64,000 nucleotides of DNA from Eurosta solidaginis (GCF_040869045.1 NC_090321.1:89448603-89512602), one strand, 5' to 3'. Shown: positions 41,275 to 51,866, numbered from the stretch's first letter. Program-made: numbers and translations. Notes: generated by a model not told the origin, from the sequence alone.

Positions 41275-41600
41275 AGGTAACCGGTACGGGTAACCGATAG
41301 GCCAGTTACCCGTGTTGTTGTTGCATATGTTTTGGTTAGCGATAACGAAAACATACCTAATGAAGTAACTTAAAAATGTAAATAACATCGAGCGAGAAGG
41401 AATGTCGAAAATAGGTAAGAACGAGAAAGCGAGTCACACGTACACTATTTTGAGAGAGCGCATGCGTTACCTCTTTCACGACAGCAATGTAAAAGTCATT
41501 AAGACGATAATTGGTGACCAAGTTATTGGTAACGATTAAGTAATCGATTAGGTAACGGGTACCTGTCTTGTAGGGTAGCCAACCAATTGGGTTTTGGTTT
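41275..41600. repeat. Possible MITE with GTAACC/GGTTAC ends
   Basis: The left part has GGTAACCGGTACGGGTAACC and GCCAGTTACCCG. The right part has GATTAGGTAACGGGTACC and TTGTAGGGTAGCC. These are inverted relative to each other, with a 250-bp non-coding interior. Related words occur at 23200-23240 and 24090-24120. Confidence 0.4.
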
Positions 41601-41628
41601 ACCGTCGTAACGATAAACAGCTGATTAC

Positions 41629-41950
41629 TGTAGTGAACCGAGATGATAGGCTTCAACTCGTGCGCGCGGAAATCATGAACAATATACAAACGTGCTTTGA
41701 AAACTCTGCGAAGAGATACAATCTCAGAAGTAGGTCGCAAACGTTTGCAGTAGGTGAAAATGTTTATCGTAGAAACTTTTCTCTTAGCGATCGTTCAAAA
41801 AAATTCAATTCTAAATTTGCCCCAGTTTTTATTAAAGCCAAAGTTATTAATAAAAAGGGAAACAACATGTATCAATTGCAAGATAAAGAGAATGGTAGGA
41901 TAGGTTGGTATCATGCGAAAGATATCAAGACTTGTCTAACCCAATGTTAA
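41629..41950 (+). CDS. Integrase C-terminal tail frame carried in the 5' LTR
   Basis: Open frame VNRDDRLQLVRAEIMNNIQT, then YNLRSRSQTF, VYRRNFSLSDRSKKFNSKFA and WYHAKDIKTC, ending TAA 41948-41950. It is the same sequence as the pol end at 49211-49532, duplicated here only because it lies in the LTR. There is no evidence that it is translated from this copy. Confidence 0.75.
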
Positions 41951-44096
41951 TGTTTGTGCCAACTCTAGGCGAAAAGGGGCGAAATGCTGAAAACAGAGTT
42001 GCTTTATATGGGCATAAATTGGTATCCACTTGGGCTTGTAGCCATTTTCCTTCGCTCTAAAAGTTCTTTTTGGATTTGGCGATCATCAAGAGCAGTTCAT
42101 CTTAAGTATATTCCTGGAGATAAAGTATTTCTTTCAAAGTTTAAACTTAACTCAAGTAAAGTTTTGAAATAACTAAATTTAATATAAATAAAGCTGATAC
42201 GTTTCAATTATTGTGAATCAAATCAATATACCAATTGTACAACATACATATGCGAGGAGGCAGGTGGAGGATTTCGCTCTTGAGCCTATAATCCACCATA
42301 CACATTTTCATCGGAAATAACATTCTTGCTCCAGAGGAGGAAGCCCGCAAGCATAATTTAGCTTATAAAAATACCTTTTATATACATATATATATTTGGG
42401 AAAACTCTTTAAGTGAAAGAACACTGAAGAATGCAGGCAGTTTGACGTTCCAAAAGCAAAAACAATTTCTATCCAACAAAAAAAAAAGGGGGAAGAAAGA
42501 ACTTTTTGCAAAATTTTGAGAGTCAGCCAACGACTCACTTAGTATTTCCTTACCACTTGTGAAAAGCAGTAGATTTCAGTTTTGTGCTGACTGTACAGCG
42601 TCTATCTAATTTAAACTATGAATTAATTAATAGTTAAATAATATTAAAAGTGAAGTGAGGAAGATATTAAGAAATAGTTATGTAAACCATCGTGGTTGAA
42701 AAATAAGTTTGTAGAGGAAAGGAGTATTTGAATGAAAAAAAAAATCTGTAAATAATTATTGTTAAGTATTCACAGAAAAAAGAAAAGAAAAAAAAAACCA
42801 GAAAAGAAGAGAGCTCAAACTAGAGTTATTACTGTGAGAAAAATTTTGTGTAATCAATGAAAAGAAAAATCAAAGTTCAAAGAAATTCCATAAATAAATT
42901 CAGTATTGTAATAAAGTCCGAGAGAGGGAAAAGTCAAACGAGAGGAAGTTAAGAATTCAATGTGCCCGGTTTTTTTTTTGCTTTAACTAAACGTGCAGGA
43001 ATAATTTAATCAACTTGATAAAATCAAAATAGGTGTTACTATCAAAAATATAAACTCATCGAAATAAGCGAATTTCCACTTGCTTCAAATGGCATATCTA
43101 CAGTGTGCGGAATCTACGAAGGCCTTCAACAGATCCAGTATCTCTGTAAGTATTAATCGTTGTTGTTGTGGTGATTTTATCATTTTTATATTTATTTAAA
43201 CCTGCTATAATTTCGGATTTCGGTTGGCAATGTGTTTTTTTTTGCTCGACGATTTCTCCATAACTAATGTAAACTAATTAATCTTTCAATTGGATAATAA
43301 TTAAATATAAATCTAGTTTTGCTTTTCATAGAACTTATTTTCTATCAGGCAATATATTTATGTATTGAGAATAATAGAAATTTGCTACTCAGAAATTCAT
43401 TTGCGATCAGAGGAATCTCTTTGACTTTTCTTCTACATACATACATACATACGAATCGAATCCCTCATTACATTTATTTCTCTCGCATGCGACAAATTAA
43501 ATATATGTAGTCTTTCATTAGACTCTATGATTTTTTTTTGATTCTCTCTTGTTTTGACGAGTAGTTAAGGAATTTAATTTGGTCTGTATTTAAATGGAAA
43601 TATATTATAAGTATAAGAAAAATGTAGGGAGATACATTTATGCTACACGATAATTAAATAAAGAAATGAATTGTTAAATAAGTCATATTTGGTCTGAAAA
43701 TCAGTTGTTGTTTATTTATTTGGGACTTTTATGAGCATCAAAAAAAGTCATGGAGGGAGGGTATAGAGCGGCTAAGAGAACGCATGAGTATAGCCGCCAA
43801 TCTTAGAGAGTTTTCTTTGTTTTTTTTTCTTCGAATACAAATATCTAAGTACGGTAATGTAAATCAGTGCGATAGTGTTTAACCCTAGTGTGCATACAAA
43901 TTTTTCTGACTAAAACTCACTGGTCTTTTAGAGTGATGAGGATATCATAGCTACTTTTTATGAATCCACGACAACTGAAGCTACGGGACTAAGCCAGATG
44001 CACACGAGTAGTTATGATTAGCCTTCCCCTCATCAAAAATCATAGTAAAATCTTTAAAACCCCAAAAAGTAAGCCAGTAAGAAGAGTTCCATAACA
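41629..44096 (+). repeat. 5' LTR (2468 bp) of the RING-gypsy element
   Basis: TGTAGTGAACC...TTCCATAACA. The first 320 bp encode the integrase tail (see 41629-41950). Further along are AT-rich sequence with a TATAAAA at 42364 and a TCAGTTTTG initiator-like word near 42577. AATAAA signals occur near 42187 and 42891. Compared with 49211-51677: AATCTCAG/AACCTCAG, ATTTCTTTC/ATTTCCTTC, and one extra T in a T run near 42970. Confidence 0.95.
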
Positions 44097-44644
44097 GAAA
44101 TGGCGCCCAACGTGGGGCCCCCGACGAAGGTAGTTTTCTTTAAATTTTTTTTCGAAAGGGTTCCAAATTTTTGTCCCCTTACCCCTACCTGCTTTTAGTT
44201 TTCTGACTTTGCAGTAGATTTTCCCTTTAGATGTGAGAATTTTAGTTTTGCGGTAAGCTAAATGCATAACGCGCTAACCAGGTCATAAAGGTTAAATATA
44301 CACAAAGTATACATATATAATAGAAAAATTAAAATTAACTATTTTAAAACATTTTTGCTGAATATTTTCTTGATAGTCTAAATGATATTCTTGAATACCG
44401 CTAAAATATTTTAAATTTGTATTCAACTACATTGCCTAGTTTAAACCTAGTAGCTTTGGTTGAGAGTGGAATTCGTGGATGTTTTCCTACGGCCTTCTCT
44501 TCCAGATGAGCGAAAACAATTTCATATTCGTAATAGAAAGATAACCTCGAGATTTTCTTTAAACAACAATAACTGATGAGTAAGACCAGATAATATTCAA
44601 ATCATTTAAGAGTTTTATCTTACAATTTTTTTTACATAAACGAA
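44097..44644 (+). promoter_or_regulatory. Primer binding site and gag leader
   Basis: Four bases after the LTR (GAAA) comes TGGCGCCCAACGTGGGGCCC (44101-44120), a tRNA-Lys1,2-type primer site. The rest of the 540-bp leader is AT-rich without a recognised gene. Packaging signals would be expected here but are not visible by eye. Confidence 0.85.
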
Positions 44645-46237
44645 ATGCTTCGTCATAGTAATGATAATTTTCCTCCACCATTGATGAATTCGAATACTTG
44701 TGCTATATGTAAGGATAATTTAGGTCCAAACGGTGACACAATTCGAACTACGTGTAATCACAAATTTCATCGCGGTTGTCTGCTAAACTGGTTGAAAAAG
44801 AATAACACATGCCCACTATGTCGGGCTGTATGTTCTAATAAAGATGTTCGCTCAACAACTGTTGTCACTCGTTCGCAGTCGAATGTCCACAACAACGCCG
44901 AAGACCCTGACCAGAGCTCTACTTCACAACAATTGCAAAGGCAGTTGAAAGCAACAGGTCAAGGTGGTTCTACGGCTCAACAGCCCCAACAACCTCAAAC
45001 CCAGACTCCGAACCCAGATTTAACAAACAATGCTAATGATACCAGCAATTCCCGTTCTGAGGAGGATCGCATACGCACCTTAGTTAATGCTGTAATTTCA
45101 GCACGACAGGCCTCTATACTCGAAAACTTTGATACTCGGATAGCTAATATGTTAGATAGCCATTTTGATCAAACGGTGAACACTATTGTCGAACGACTTA
45201 GTCAAATAAATATCACTTCACGTGAACAAAGAAATGATGTACCGAACATAGAACCACAACCACAGCTTGACTGGCCACAAGATGCCCCCGACTTTAGCTT
45301 ACATAACGATGTTCGAGCGAACCCAAATATTAACATACAACCACCACCGTTTGTCCCATTAAACTCACGGCTTAGCAACGTGTCGACATTTATGAATTCA
45401 GGCAAGGTAGCTGGTCTCATTTCGAACTGGTCGATTAAGTTCGATGGAACATCGCGTCTGTCGGTAGAGAATTTTATCTATAGAATAGAGTCACAAGTGA
45501 TTGACACCCTCGCAGGCAATTTTAATCTCTTCTGCGAACATGCACAAATCGTATTCGTTAACGATGCCAAAGATTGGTACTGGCGTTATCGACGCACAGT
45601 CGATCGAGTAACCTGGCCTAGCTTATGTCAAGCATTACGTACGAATTTTGCAGAACATCGAACAGACACAGATATAAGAGAGACTATGAGAATGCGTAGA
45701 CAAGGAACGAACGAAAGTTTTGACGATTTTAGAAATGCCATTTTTAAAATCTCTGAAAACTTACACAACCCTATATCTGAAATTGAGTTGGTAGAAATTC
45801 TCCAACGAGGATTAAGACCACTTCTTCGACAGCAGCTGCTGTATGTTAACATCCCTTCGGTAGCGAAGTTGCGAGAATTGTGCTTAAAGCATGAGATTCT
45901 CCTGCAAGAAATATCAAAACAAAGCAATAATAGTTCTGGTATATCTTTGCCAAATAGAAATAATATGCATTCGAAACAAATTAATGAAATTGATGTTAAG
46001 AATGAAACAGTGATAGAGTCAGATATAGTCCCAGAAATAGATATTCTTTCCACTCACAAGTTAGTGTGCTGGAATTGCAGGCAAGAAGGCCACAGATACT
46101 TCGATTGCCTGAAGGACCGAACAATATTCTGTTACGGCTGCGGAAGCATCGGCATATACAAACCCAATTGTTCAAAGTGCAATCCGGGAAACCCGAATGC
46201 GCGCGAGGAACAGAAAGCTGCTCCTCGCGGGAATTAA
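44645..46237 (+). CDS. gag: Gag polyprotein with N-terminal RING-H2 finger
   Basis: 530 aa. Residues 19-59 form a perfect C3H2C3 RING: C19-x2-C22-x14-C37-x-H39-x2-H42-x2-C45-x10-C56-x2-C59, with the usual Ile21, Trp49 and Pro57 of E2-binding RINGs. A Gln/Asn-rich linker (~80-230) follows. The capsid region (~258-420) includes SIKFDGTSRLSVENFIYRIE, WYWRYRR and LVEILQRGLRP. Zinc knuckles are CWNCRQEGHRYFDC (C475, CCHC) and a second CYGCGSIGIYKPNC lacking the His. RING E3 ligases transfer ubiquitin, so activity toward host or own proteins is possible but unproven. The frame is open from ATG to TAA 46235-46237. Confidence 0.95.
   Translation: MLRHSNDNFPPPLMNSNTCAICKDNLGPNGDTIRTTCNHKFHRGCLLNWLKKNNTCPLCRAVCSNKDVRSTTVVTRSQSNVHNNAEDPDQSSTSQQLQRQLKATGQGGSTAQQPQQPQTQTPNPDLTNNANDTSNSRSEEDRIRTLVNAVISARQASILENFDTRIANMLDSHFDQTVNTIVERLSQINITSREQRNDVPNIEPQPQLDWPQDAPDFSLHNDVRANPNINIQPPPFVPLNSRLSNVSTFMNSGKVAGLISNWSIKFDGTSRLSVENFIYRIESQVIDTLAGNFNLFCEHAQIVFVNDAKDWYWRYRRTVDRVTWPSLCQALRTNFAEHRTDTDIRETMRMRRQGTNESFDDFRNAIFKISENLHNPISEIELVEILQRGLRPLLRQQLLYVNIPSVAKLRELCLKHEILLQEISKQSNNSSGISLPNRNNMHSKQINEIDVKNETVIESDIVPEIDILSTHKLVCWNCRQEGHRYFDCLKDRTIFCYGCGSIGIYKPNCSKCNPGNPNAREEQKAAPRGN
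46186..46229 (+). promoter_or_regulatory. -1 programmed frameshift signal, gag to pol
   Basis: In the gag frame the codons are CCG GGA AAC, giving the slippery heptamer G_GGA_AAC (46186-46192), the same as in several retroviruses. The spacer is 9 nt (46193-46201). A hairpin follows: CGCGAGGA (46202-46209) with TCCTCGCG (46222-46229), an A/C mismatch, then CAG (46211-46213) with CTG (46218-46220) and an AAAG loop. Slipping back one base enters the open frame that reads PECARGTESCSSREL and continues past the gag stop. Confidence 0.8.
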
Positions 46238-46362
46238 ACGAACCTATACTTTGTAAGAAAAATACCCAGACTAGTGACTATAAGCCTGAGTTAAAACATT
46301 TATTGCCGTATGAAAAGCGATTAGAACATTATAACAAAAAAACGAAAGGAGATTTTCGGTGA
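46193..46362 (+). CDS. Start of the pol frame after the frameshift (Pro N-terminal extension)
   Basis: The -1 frame overlaps the end of gag and continues through NEPILCKKNTQTSDYK and LLPYEKRLEHYNKK to a TGA at 46360-46362. The A7 run at 46336-46342 is where the frame changes. With one A fewer it would enter the downstream pol frame (KEIFGDAEIINVP...), so this is probably one protein with pol. Confidence 0.6.
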
Positions 46363-46411
46363 TGCTGAGATAATCAATGTCCCTACGACAAAAACACGAT
46401 CTTCTCTAAGA

Positions 46412-49228
46412 ATGAATAGATTTTGGAAAAAAGTCAAAACCCAACAAATGTTCCTTAATAATCTTGTCTCGGCCAATAAGAAACAATCATTTGATCTACG
46501 ACCCTATGCCGAAATCCAGATTTTTGGGGAAATGCAACTAGGATTGCTAGATAGCGGTGCACAAATATCCTGTATAGGCCATAAGCTTGCTGATAAGGTT
46601 TGCTCCGACAGGAAACTGGTCCTCAAACACCAACTTCCAGTCAGCACTGCTGATGGCAAAGAACAATTTGTTTTTGGTACATGCAAACTCAATGTAGTTT
46701 ATAAAGGGAAATCAACTGAAATAGAATTTTTTATTGTACCGAGTCTCAAACAAAACCTTATCCTTGGAATAGATTTTTGGTCAAAATTTCAAATAGCCCC
46801 TCATTTGATCAGTGAGATTACCTGCAGTGAGGATATTGGAGTGAAAAGGACAGATATGCACGAGTTATCATACGAGCAGCAGACTAAATTGAAGAATGTA
46901 AAAGATTTATTTCCTTCGTATGCTAAAGAAGGCTTAGGTAAAACAAATTTTATGGAGCATGTTATTGAATTAGAGCCAAACGTACGCCCTATCAAACAAC
47001 GCTATTTTCCCATTTCTCCAGCTATAGAAAAACTTGTTCACTCTGAAATAGATGAAATGTTGAAGCTAGGAGTTATCGAGGAGTCACCAAACAGCCCTTG
47101 GTCAAGCCCAGTAGTGTTAGTAAGAAAAGGAGAAAAAGTTCGCTTATGCCTAGACTCACGCAAGGTTAATAGTTACACCATCAAAGATGCGTATCCTTTA
47201 CCACATATTGAAGGCATACTAAGTCGTCTTCCAAAAGCCGAATTCATCTCCTCTCTAGATCTCAGACGAGCTTTCTGGCAGATTCCATTAGCGGAGAAAT
47301 GTCGCGATTTTACCTGTTTTACAGTGCCCAATCGGCCAATGTATAGATATTGTGTTATGCCTTTCGGGTTATGCAATGCACCCCAAGCCCTTTGCAGACT
47401 CATGGACCGCGTCATACCTGCTTACCTAAAGGATAAAGTTTTCGTATACCTCGACGATTTGCTTATAGTATCAGAAAGCTTTGACAACCACCTTAAAACG
47501 TTAGCAGAAGTAGCGCTAAATCTCAGAACAGCAGGATTAACTATCAACATTGAAAAAAGCAAATTTTGCATGAAAGAGGTCAAATATCTTGGTTATATCG
47601 TGGGAAACGGTACTCTTCGGACTGATCCAGACAAAATATCCTCAGTAACGCATTATCCATCACCTACCACCATCAAACAGTTGCGAAGATTCCTTGGCAT
47701 GGCTGGCTGGTATCGGCGATTTGTACCCAATTATGCAACTATTACTACACCTCTCACTGATTTACTCAAGAAAGCTAAAGTATTTAAGTGGAATGATAGT
47801 GCCCAAGAAGCGTTCGATAGACTTAAGCATTTGTTATCATCTGCTCCTATACTAGCTAACCCTAACTATGATAAACCATTTTTCATACAATGTGATGCAT
47901 CTAAACTTGGCATTGGTGCTGTTTTAGGCCAATTAAACGAAGAAGGGGTTGAAGTACCTGTGGCTTATTTTTCACAAAAGCTCAACAAGGCACAGGGAAA
48001 TTATAGTGTAACCGAGCTGGAATGTCTTGCAGCCATTTTAAGCTTGCGCAAGTTTCGCGCGTATGTCGAGGGTCAAGACTTCACGATCATAACCGATCAT
48101 GCAAGCTTACAATGGCTAATGAAGCAAACAGATTTGAGTGGTCGACTGGCGCGTTGGTCTCTGAAGCTACAGGGCTTCCGGTTCAAAATTCAGCACAGGC
48201 GTGGCTCGCAGAATGTGGTTCCGGACGCTTTGTCAAGGCAAAATTTCGAAGAGATCAGTGAAATAACCCTATTTCCGTCAATTGATCTCAACTCAGATGC
48301 CTTTAAATCGGAAGATTATGTAAAACTGAACACACAAATTGAGACAAATCAATCCAGTTTGCCAGATTTACAAGTAAAAGAAGGCAAAATATACAAACGT
48401 ACTGAACGTCGCGATGGTAACGAAATGCGTGAATCATTCTGTTGGAAACTATGGATTCCCAAGGAGTTAGTCCAAACCACCATTGAAAATGCTCATTGCC
48501 CACCAAATAAATGCCATGGAGGTATCTCTAAAACTCTCGAAAGATTACGACTAAATTTTTATTGGCCTTCAATGATAAATGATGTACGAAACTTCATAGC
48601 GTGCTGCGACATTTGTCAGCAAAATAAATATCCAAACACTGTATTGCGACCGCCAATGGCCGGTAATTTTAAAACCTCGCGGCCATGCCAAAGATTATAT
48701 ATCGATTTGATAGGACCTTATCCACGATCAAAAGCAGGCAATATTGGTGCCATTGTTATCCTCGATCATTTGACAAAGTTTCCATTTTTGAAAGCTGTCA
48801 AAAAGTTTACTTCACCAGTTATCTGCGATTACCTACAGGAACATATTTTTCCAATTTTCGGTACTCCCGAGTACATCTTGTCCGATAACGGAAGTCAATT
48901 TACATCTTCCCAATTTGAAAAGGTTCTTTCTGCTAGAGGAATAAAACATTTATTTACGGCACTTTATAGTCCACAAGCTAACGCTAGCGAGAGGGTCAAT
49001 CGCTCAGTGATTGCTGGGATTCGTTCATACCTAAAGAAAGAACAAACTGAATGGGATAAGAACTTGCAGCTCATAGCTGAAGGATTGCGTTCATCTTTCC
49101 ATCAGAGCATTGGCACTACGCCCTATTATTCCATGTTTGGCCAACAAATGGTTAACCATGCCGAAGAGTATCAGCTCCTCCGCACGCTCGAGTCTTTGGG
49201 GGGGGGATGTTGTAGTGAACCGAGATGA
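46412..49228 (+). CDS. pol: Pol polyprotein: protease, reverse transcriptase, RNase H, integrase
   Basis: 938 aa from the first ATG, but the frame opens upstream at the A7 run. The protease active site LLDSGAQISCIG is at ~45-56. RT has EKVRLCLDSRKVN, FTVPNRPMYRYCVMPFGLCN and YLDD at ~345. RNase H has FIQCDASKLGIGAVL, VTELECLA and ITDHASLQWL. The integrase has a zinc region with H..H and CDIC, then D (~762, YIDLIGP), D (~823, LSDNGSQF) and E (~858, ANASERVNRS). All catalytic residues are present. It stops at 49226-49228 because of the G9 run at 49198-49206. With one G fewer it would continue in the LTR-encoded tail. Confidence 0.95.
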   Translation: MNRFWKKVKTQQMFLNNLVSANKKQSFDLRPYAEIQIFGEMQLGLLDSGAQISCIGHKLADKVCSDRKLVLKHQLPVSTADGKEQFVFGTCKLNVVYKGKSTEIEFFIVPSLKQNLILGIDFWSKFQIAPHLISEITCSEDIGVKRTDMHELSYEQQTKLKNVKDLFPSYAKEGLGKTNFMEHVIELEPNVRPIKQRYFPISPAIEKLVHSEIDEMLKLGVIEESPNSPWSSPVVLVRKGEKVRLCLDSRKVNSYTIKDAYPLPHIEGILSRLPKAEFISSLDLRRAFWQIPLAEKCRDFTCFTVPNRPMYRYCVMPFGLCNAPQALCRLMDRVIPAYLKDKVFVYLDDLLIVSESFDNHLKTLAEVALNLRTAGLTINIEKSKFCMKEVKYLGYIVGNGTLRTDPDKISSVTHYPSPTTIKQLRRFLGMAGWYRRFVPNYATITTPLTDLLKKAKVFKWNDSAQEAFDRLKHLLSSAPILANPNYDKPFFIQCDASKLGIGAVLGQLNEEGVEVPVAYFSQKLNKAQGNYSVTELECLAAILSLRKFRAYVEGQDFTIITDHASLQWLMKQTDLSGRLARWSLKLQGFRFKIQHRRGSQNVVPDALSRQNFEEISEITLFPSIDLNSDAFKSEDYVKLNTQIETNQSSLPDLQVKEGKIYKRTERRDGNEMRESFCWKLWIPKELVQTTIENAHCPPNKCHGGISKTLERLRLNFYWPSMINDVRNFIACCDICQQNKYPNTVLRPPMAGNFKTSRPCQRLYIDLIGPYPRSKAGNIGAIVILDHLTKFPFLKAVKKFTSPVICDYLQEHIFPIFGTPEYILSDNGSQFTSSQFEKVLSARGIKHLFTALYSPQANASERVNRSVIAGIRSYLKKEQTEWDKNLQLIAEGLRSSFHQSIGTTPYYSMFGQQMVNHAEEYQLLRTLESLGGGCCSEPR
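49190..49210 (+). promoter_or_regulatory. Polypurine tract
   Basis: GAGTCTTTGGGGGGGGGATGT precedes the 3' LTR (TGTAGTGAACC). The G9 A run is the likely plus-strand primer. It lies inside the pol coding sequence. Confidence 0.65.
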
Positions 49229-49532
49229 TAGGCTTCAACTCGTGCGCGCGGAAATCATGAACAATATACAAACGTGCTTTGAAAACTCTGCGAAGAGATA
49301 CAACCTCAGAAGTAGGTCGCAAACGTTTGCAGTAGGTGAAAATGTTTATCGTAGAAACTTTTCTCTTAGCGATCGTTCAAAAAAATTCAATTCTAAATTT
49401 GCCCCAGTTTTTATTAAAGCCAAAGTTATTAATAAAAAGGGAAACAACATGTATCAATTGCAAGATAAAGAGAATGGTAGGATAGGTTGGTATCATGCGA
49501 AAGATATCAAGACTTGTCTAACCCAATGTTAA
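49207..49532 (+). CDS. Integrase C-terminal tail, overlapping the 3' LTR
   Basis: Frame after the G9 run: DVVVNRDDRLQLVRAEIMNN, then KRYNLRSRSQ, VGENVYRRNFSLSDRS, SKFAPVFIKAKVINKKGN and WYHAKDIKTCLTQC, ending at TAA 49530-49532. These are the usual features of the tail that follows the DDE core in Ty3/gypsy integrases (RYN.RSR, V....VWRRNF.LS, KFAP.F....V). About 107 codons lie in the LTR itself. Confidence 0.85.
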
Positions 49533-51677
49533 TGTTTGTGCCAACTCTAGGCGAAAAGGGGCGAAATGCTGAAAACAGAGTTGCTTTATATGGGCATAAA
49601 TTGGTATCCACTTGGGCTTGTAGCCATTTTCCTTCGCTCTAAAAGTTCTTTTTGGATTTGGCGATCATCAAGAGCAGTTCATCTTAAGTATATTCCTGGA
49701 GATAAAGTATTTCCTTCAAAGTTTAAACTTAACTCAAGTAAAGTTTTGAAATAACTAAATTTAATATAAATAAAGCTGATACGTTTCAATTATTGTGAAT
49801 CAAATCAATATACCAATTGTACAACATACATATGCGAGGAGGCAGGTGGAGGATTTCGCTCTTGAGCCTATAATCCACCATACACATTTTCATCGGAAAT
49901 AACATTCTTGCTCCAGAGGAGGAAGCCCGCAAGCATAATTTAGCTTATAAAAATACCTTTTATATACATATATATATTTGGGAAAACTCTTTAAGTGAAA
50001 GAACACTGAAGAATGCAGGCAGTTTGACGTTCCAAAAGCAAAAACAATTTCTATCCAACAAAAAAAAAAGGGGGAAGAAAGAACTTTTTGCAAAATTTTG
50101 AGAGTCAGCCAACGACTCACTTAGTATTTCCTTACCACTTGTGAAAAGCAGTAGATTTCAGTTTTGTGCTGACTGTACAGCGTCTATCTAATTTAAACTA
50201 TGAATTAATTAATAGTTAAATAATATTAAAAGTGAAGTGAGGAAGATATTAAGAAATAGTTATGTAAACCATCGTGGTTGAAAAATAAGTTTGTAGAGGA
50301 AAGGAGTATTTGAATGAAAAAAAAAATCTGTAAATAATTATTGTTAAGTATTCACAGAAAAAAGAAAAGAAAAAAAAAACCAGAAAAGAAGAGAGCTCAA
50401 ACTAGAGTTATTACTGTGAGAAAAATTTTGTGTAATCAATGAAAAGAAAAATCAAAGTTCAAAGAAATTCCATAAATAAATTCAGTATTGTAATAAAGTC
50501 CGAGAGAGGGAAAAGTCAAACGAGAGGAAGTTAAGAATTCAATGTGCCCGGTTTTTTTTTGCTTTAACTAAACGTGCAGGAATAATTTAATCAACTTGAT
50601 AAAATCAAAATAGGTGTTACTATCAAAAATATAAACTCATCGAAATAAGCGAATTTCCACTTGCTTCAAATGGCATATCTACAGTGTGCGGAATCTACGA
50701 AGGCCTTCAACAGATCCAGTATCTCTGTAAGTATTAATCGTTGTTGTTGTGGTGATTTTATCATTTTTATATTTATTTAAACCTGCTATAATTTCGGATT
50801 TCGGTTGGCAATGTGTTTTTTTTTGCTCGACGATTTCTCCATAACTAATGTAAACTAATTAATCTTTCAATTGGATAATAATTAAATATAAATCTAGTTT
50901 TGCTTTTCATAGAACTTATTTTCTATCAGGCAATATATTTATGTATTGAGAATAATAGAAATTTGCTACTCAGAAATTCATTTGCGATCAGAGGAATCTC
51001 TTTGACTTTTCTTCTACATACATACATACATACGAATCGAATCCCTCATTACATTTATTTCTCTCGCATGCGACAAATTAAATATATGTAGTCTTTCATT
51101 AGACTCTATGATTTTTTTTTGATTCTCTCTTGTTTTGACGAGTAGTTAAGGAATTTAATTTGGTCTGTATTTAAATGGAAATATATTATAAGTATAAGAA
51201 AAATGTAGGGAGATACATTTATGCTACACGATAATTAAATAAAGAAATGAATTGTTAAATAAGTCATATTTGGTCTGAAAATCAGTTGTTGTTTATTTAT
51301 TTGGGACTTTTATGAGCATCAAAAAAAGTCATGGAGGGAGGGTATAGAGCGGCTAAGAGAACGCATGAGTATAGCCGCCAATCTTAGAGAGTTTTCTTTG
51401 TTTTTTTTTCTTCGAATACAAATATCTAAGTACGGTAATGTAAATCAGTGCGATAGTGTTTAACCCTAGTGTGCATACAAATTTTTCTGACTAAAACTCA
51501 CTGGTCTTTTAGAGTGATGAGGATATCATAGCTACTTTTTATGAATCCACGACAACTGAAGCTACGGGACTAAGCCAGATGCACACGAGTAGTTATGATT
51601 AGCCTTCCCCTCATCAAAAATCATAGTAAAATCTTTAAAACCCCAAAAAGTAAGCCAGTAAGAAGAGTTCCATAACA
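49211..51677 (+). repeat. 3' LTR (2467 bp) of the RING-gypsy element
   Basis: Nearly identical to 41629-44096, followed by the TTAC duplication. The short open frames inside (49566-49754, 49890-50120, 50900-51091) are present in both LTRs, have no recognised domain and are probably not genes. Confidence 0.95.
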
Positions 51678-51866
51678 TTACGTTAGAGATACGGATACAG
51701 CGATACGACCTACGGCACCAATGACTCCGGCTTAAATAACTTCTTAGCCTAACTAAAATGTGTACATTGCAGTTCCCATGCTTTACCCAGAACTGCTCGC
51801 GCGTGTAGACAGGAATTGCTTAGCGTGCCGTTCCCATAACTAACGTAAGGTGACCTGATCGATGGT

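Larger units (their letters stand above)
41629..51677 (+). mobile_element. Full-length Ty3/gypsy element with RING-finger Gag and 2.47-kb LTRs
   Basis: 10.05 kb, flanked by the 4-bp duplication TTAC (41625-41628 and 51678-51681). Order: LTR, tRNA-Lys-type primer site, long leader, gag, -1 frameshift, protease-RT-RNase H-integrase, G-rich purine tract, LTR. The LTRs are 2468 and 2467 bp and differ at only about three places, so it is young. The large LTR size and tRNA-Lys primer recall the Osvaldo/Ulysses group of fly elements; this placement is an inference. The integrase C-terminus is coded inside the LTR. Confidence 0.95.

Noticed and set aside
41594..41628. Open frame continuing upstream of the 5' LTR integrase tail
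   Set aside because: The upstream codons are flanking DNA; only the LTR part matches integrase.
42308..43510. Short open frames repeated in both 2.47-kb LTRs
   Set aside because: They are present twice only because they are in the LTR; no domain, and low-complexity surroundings.
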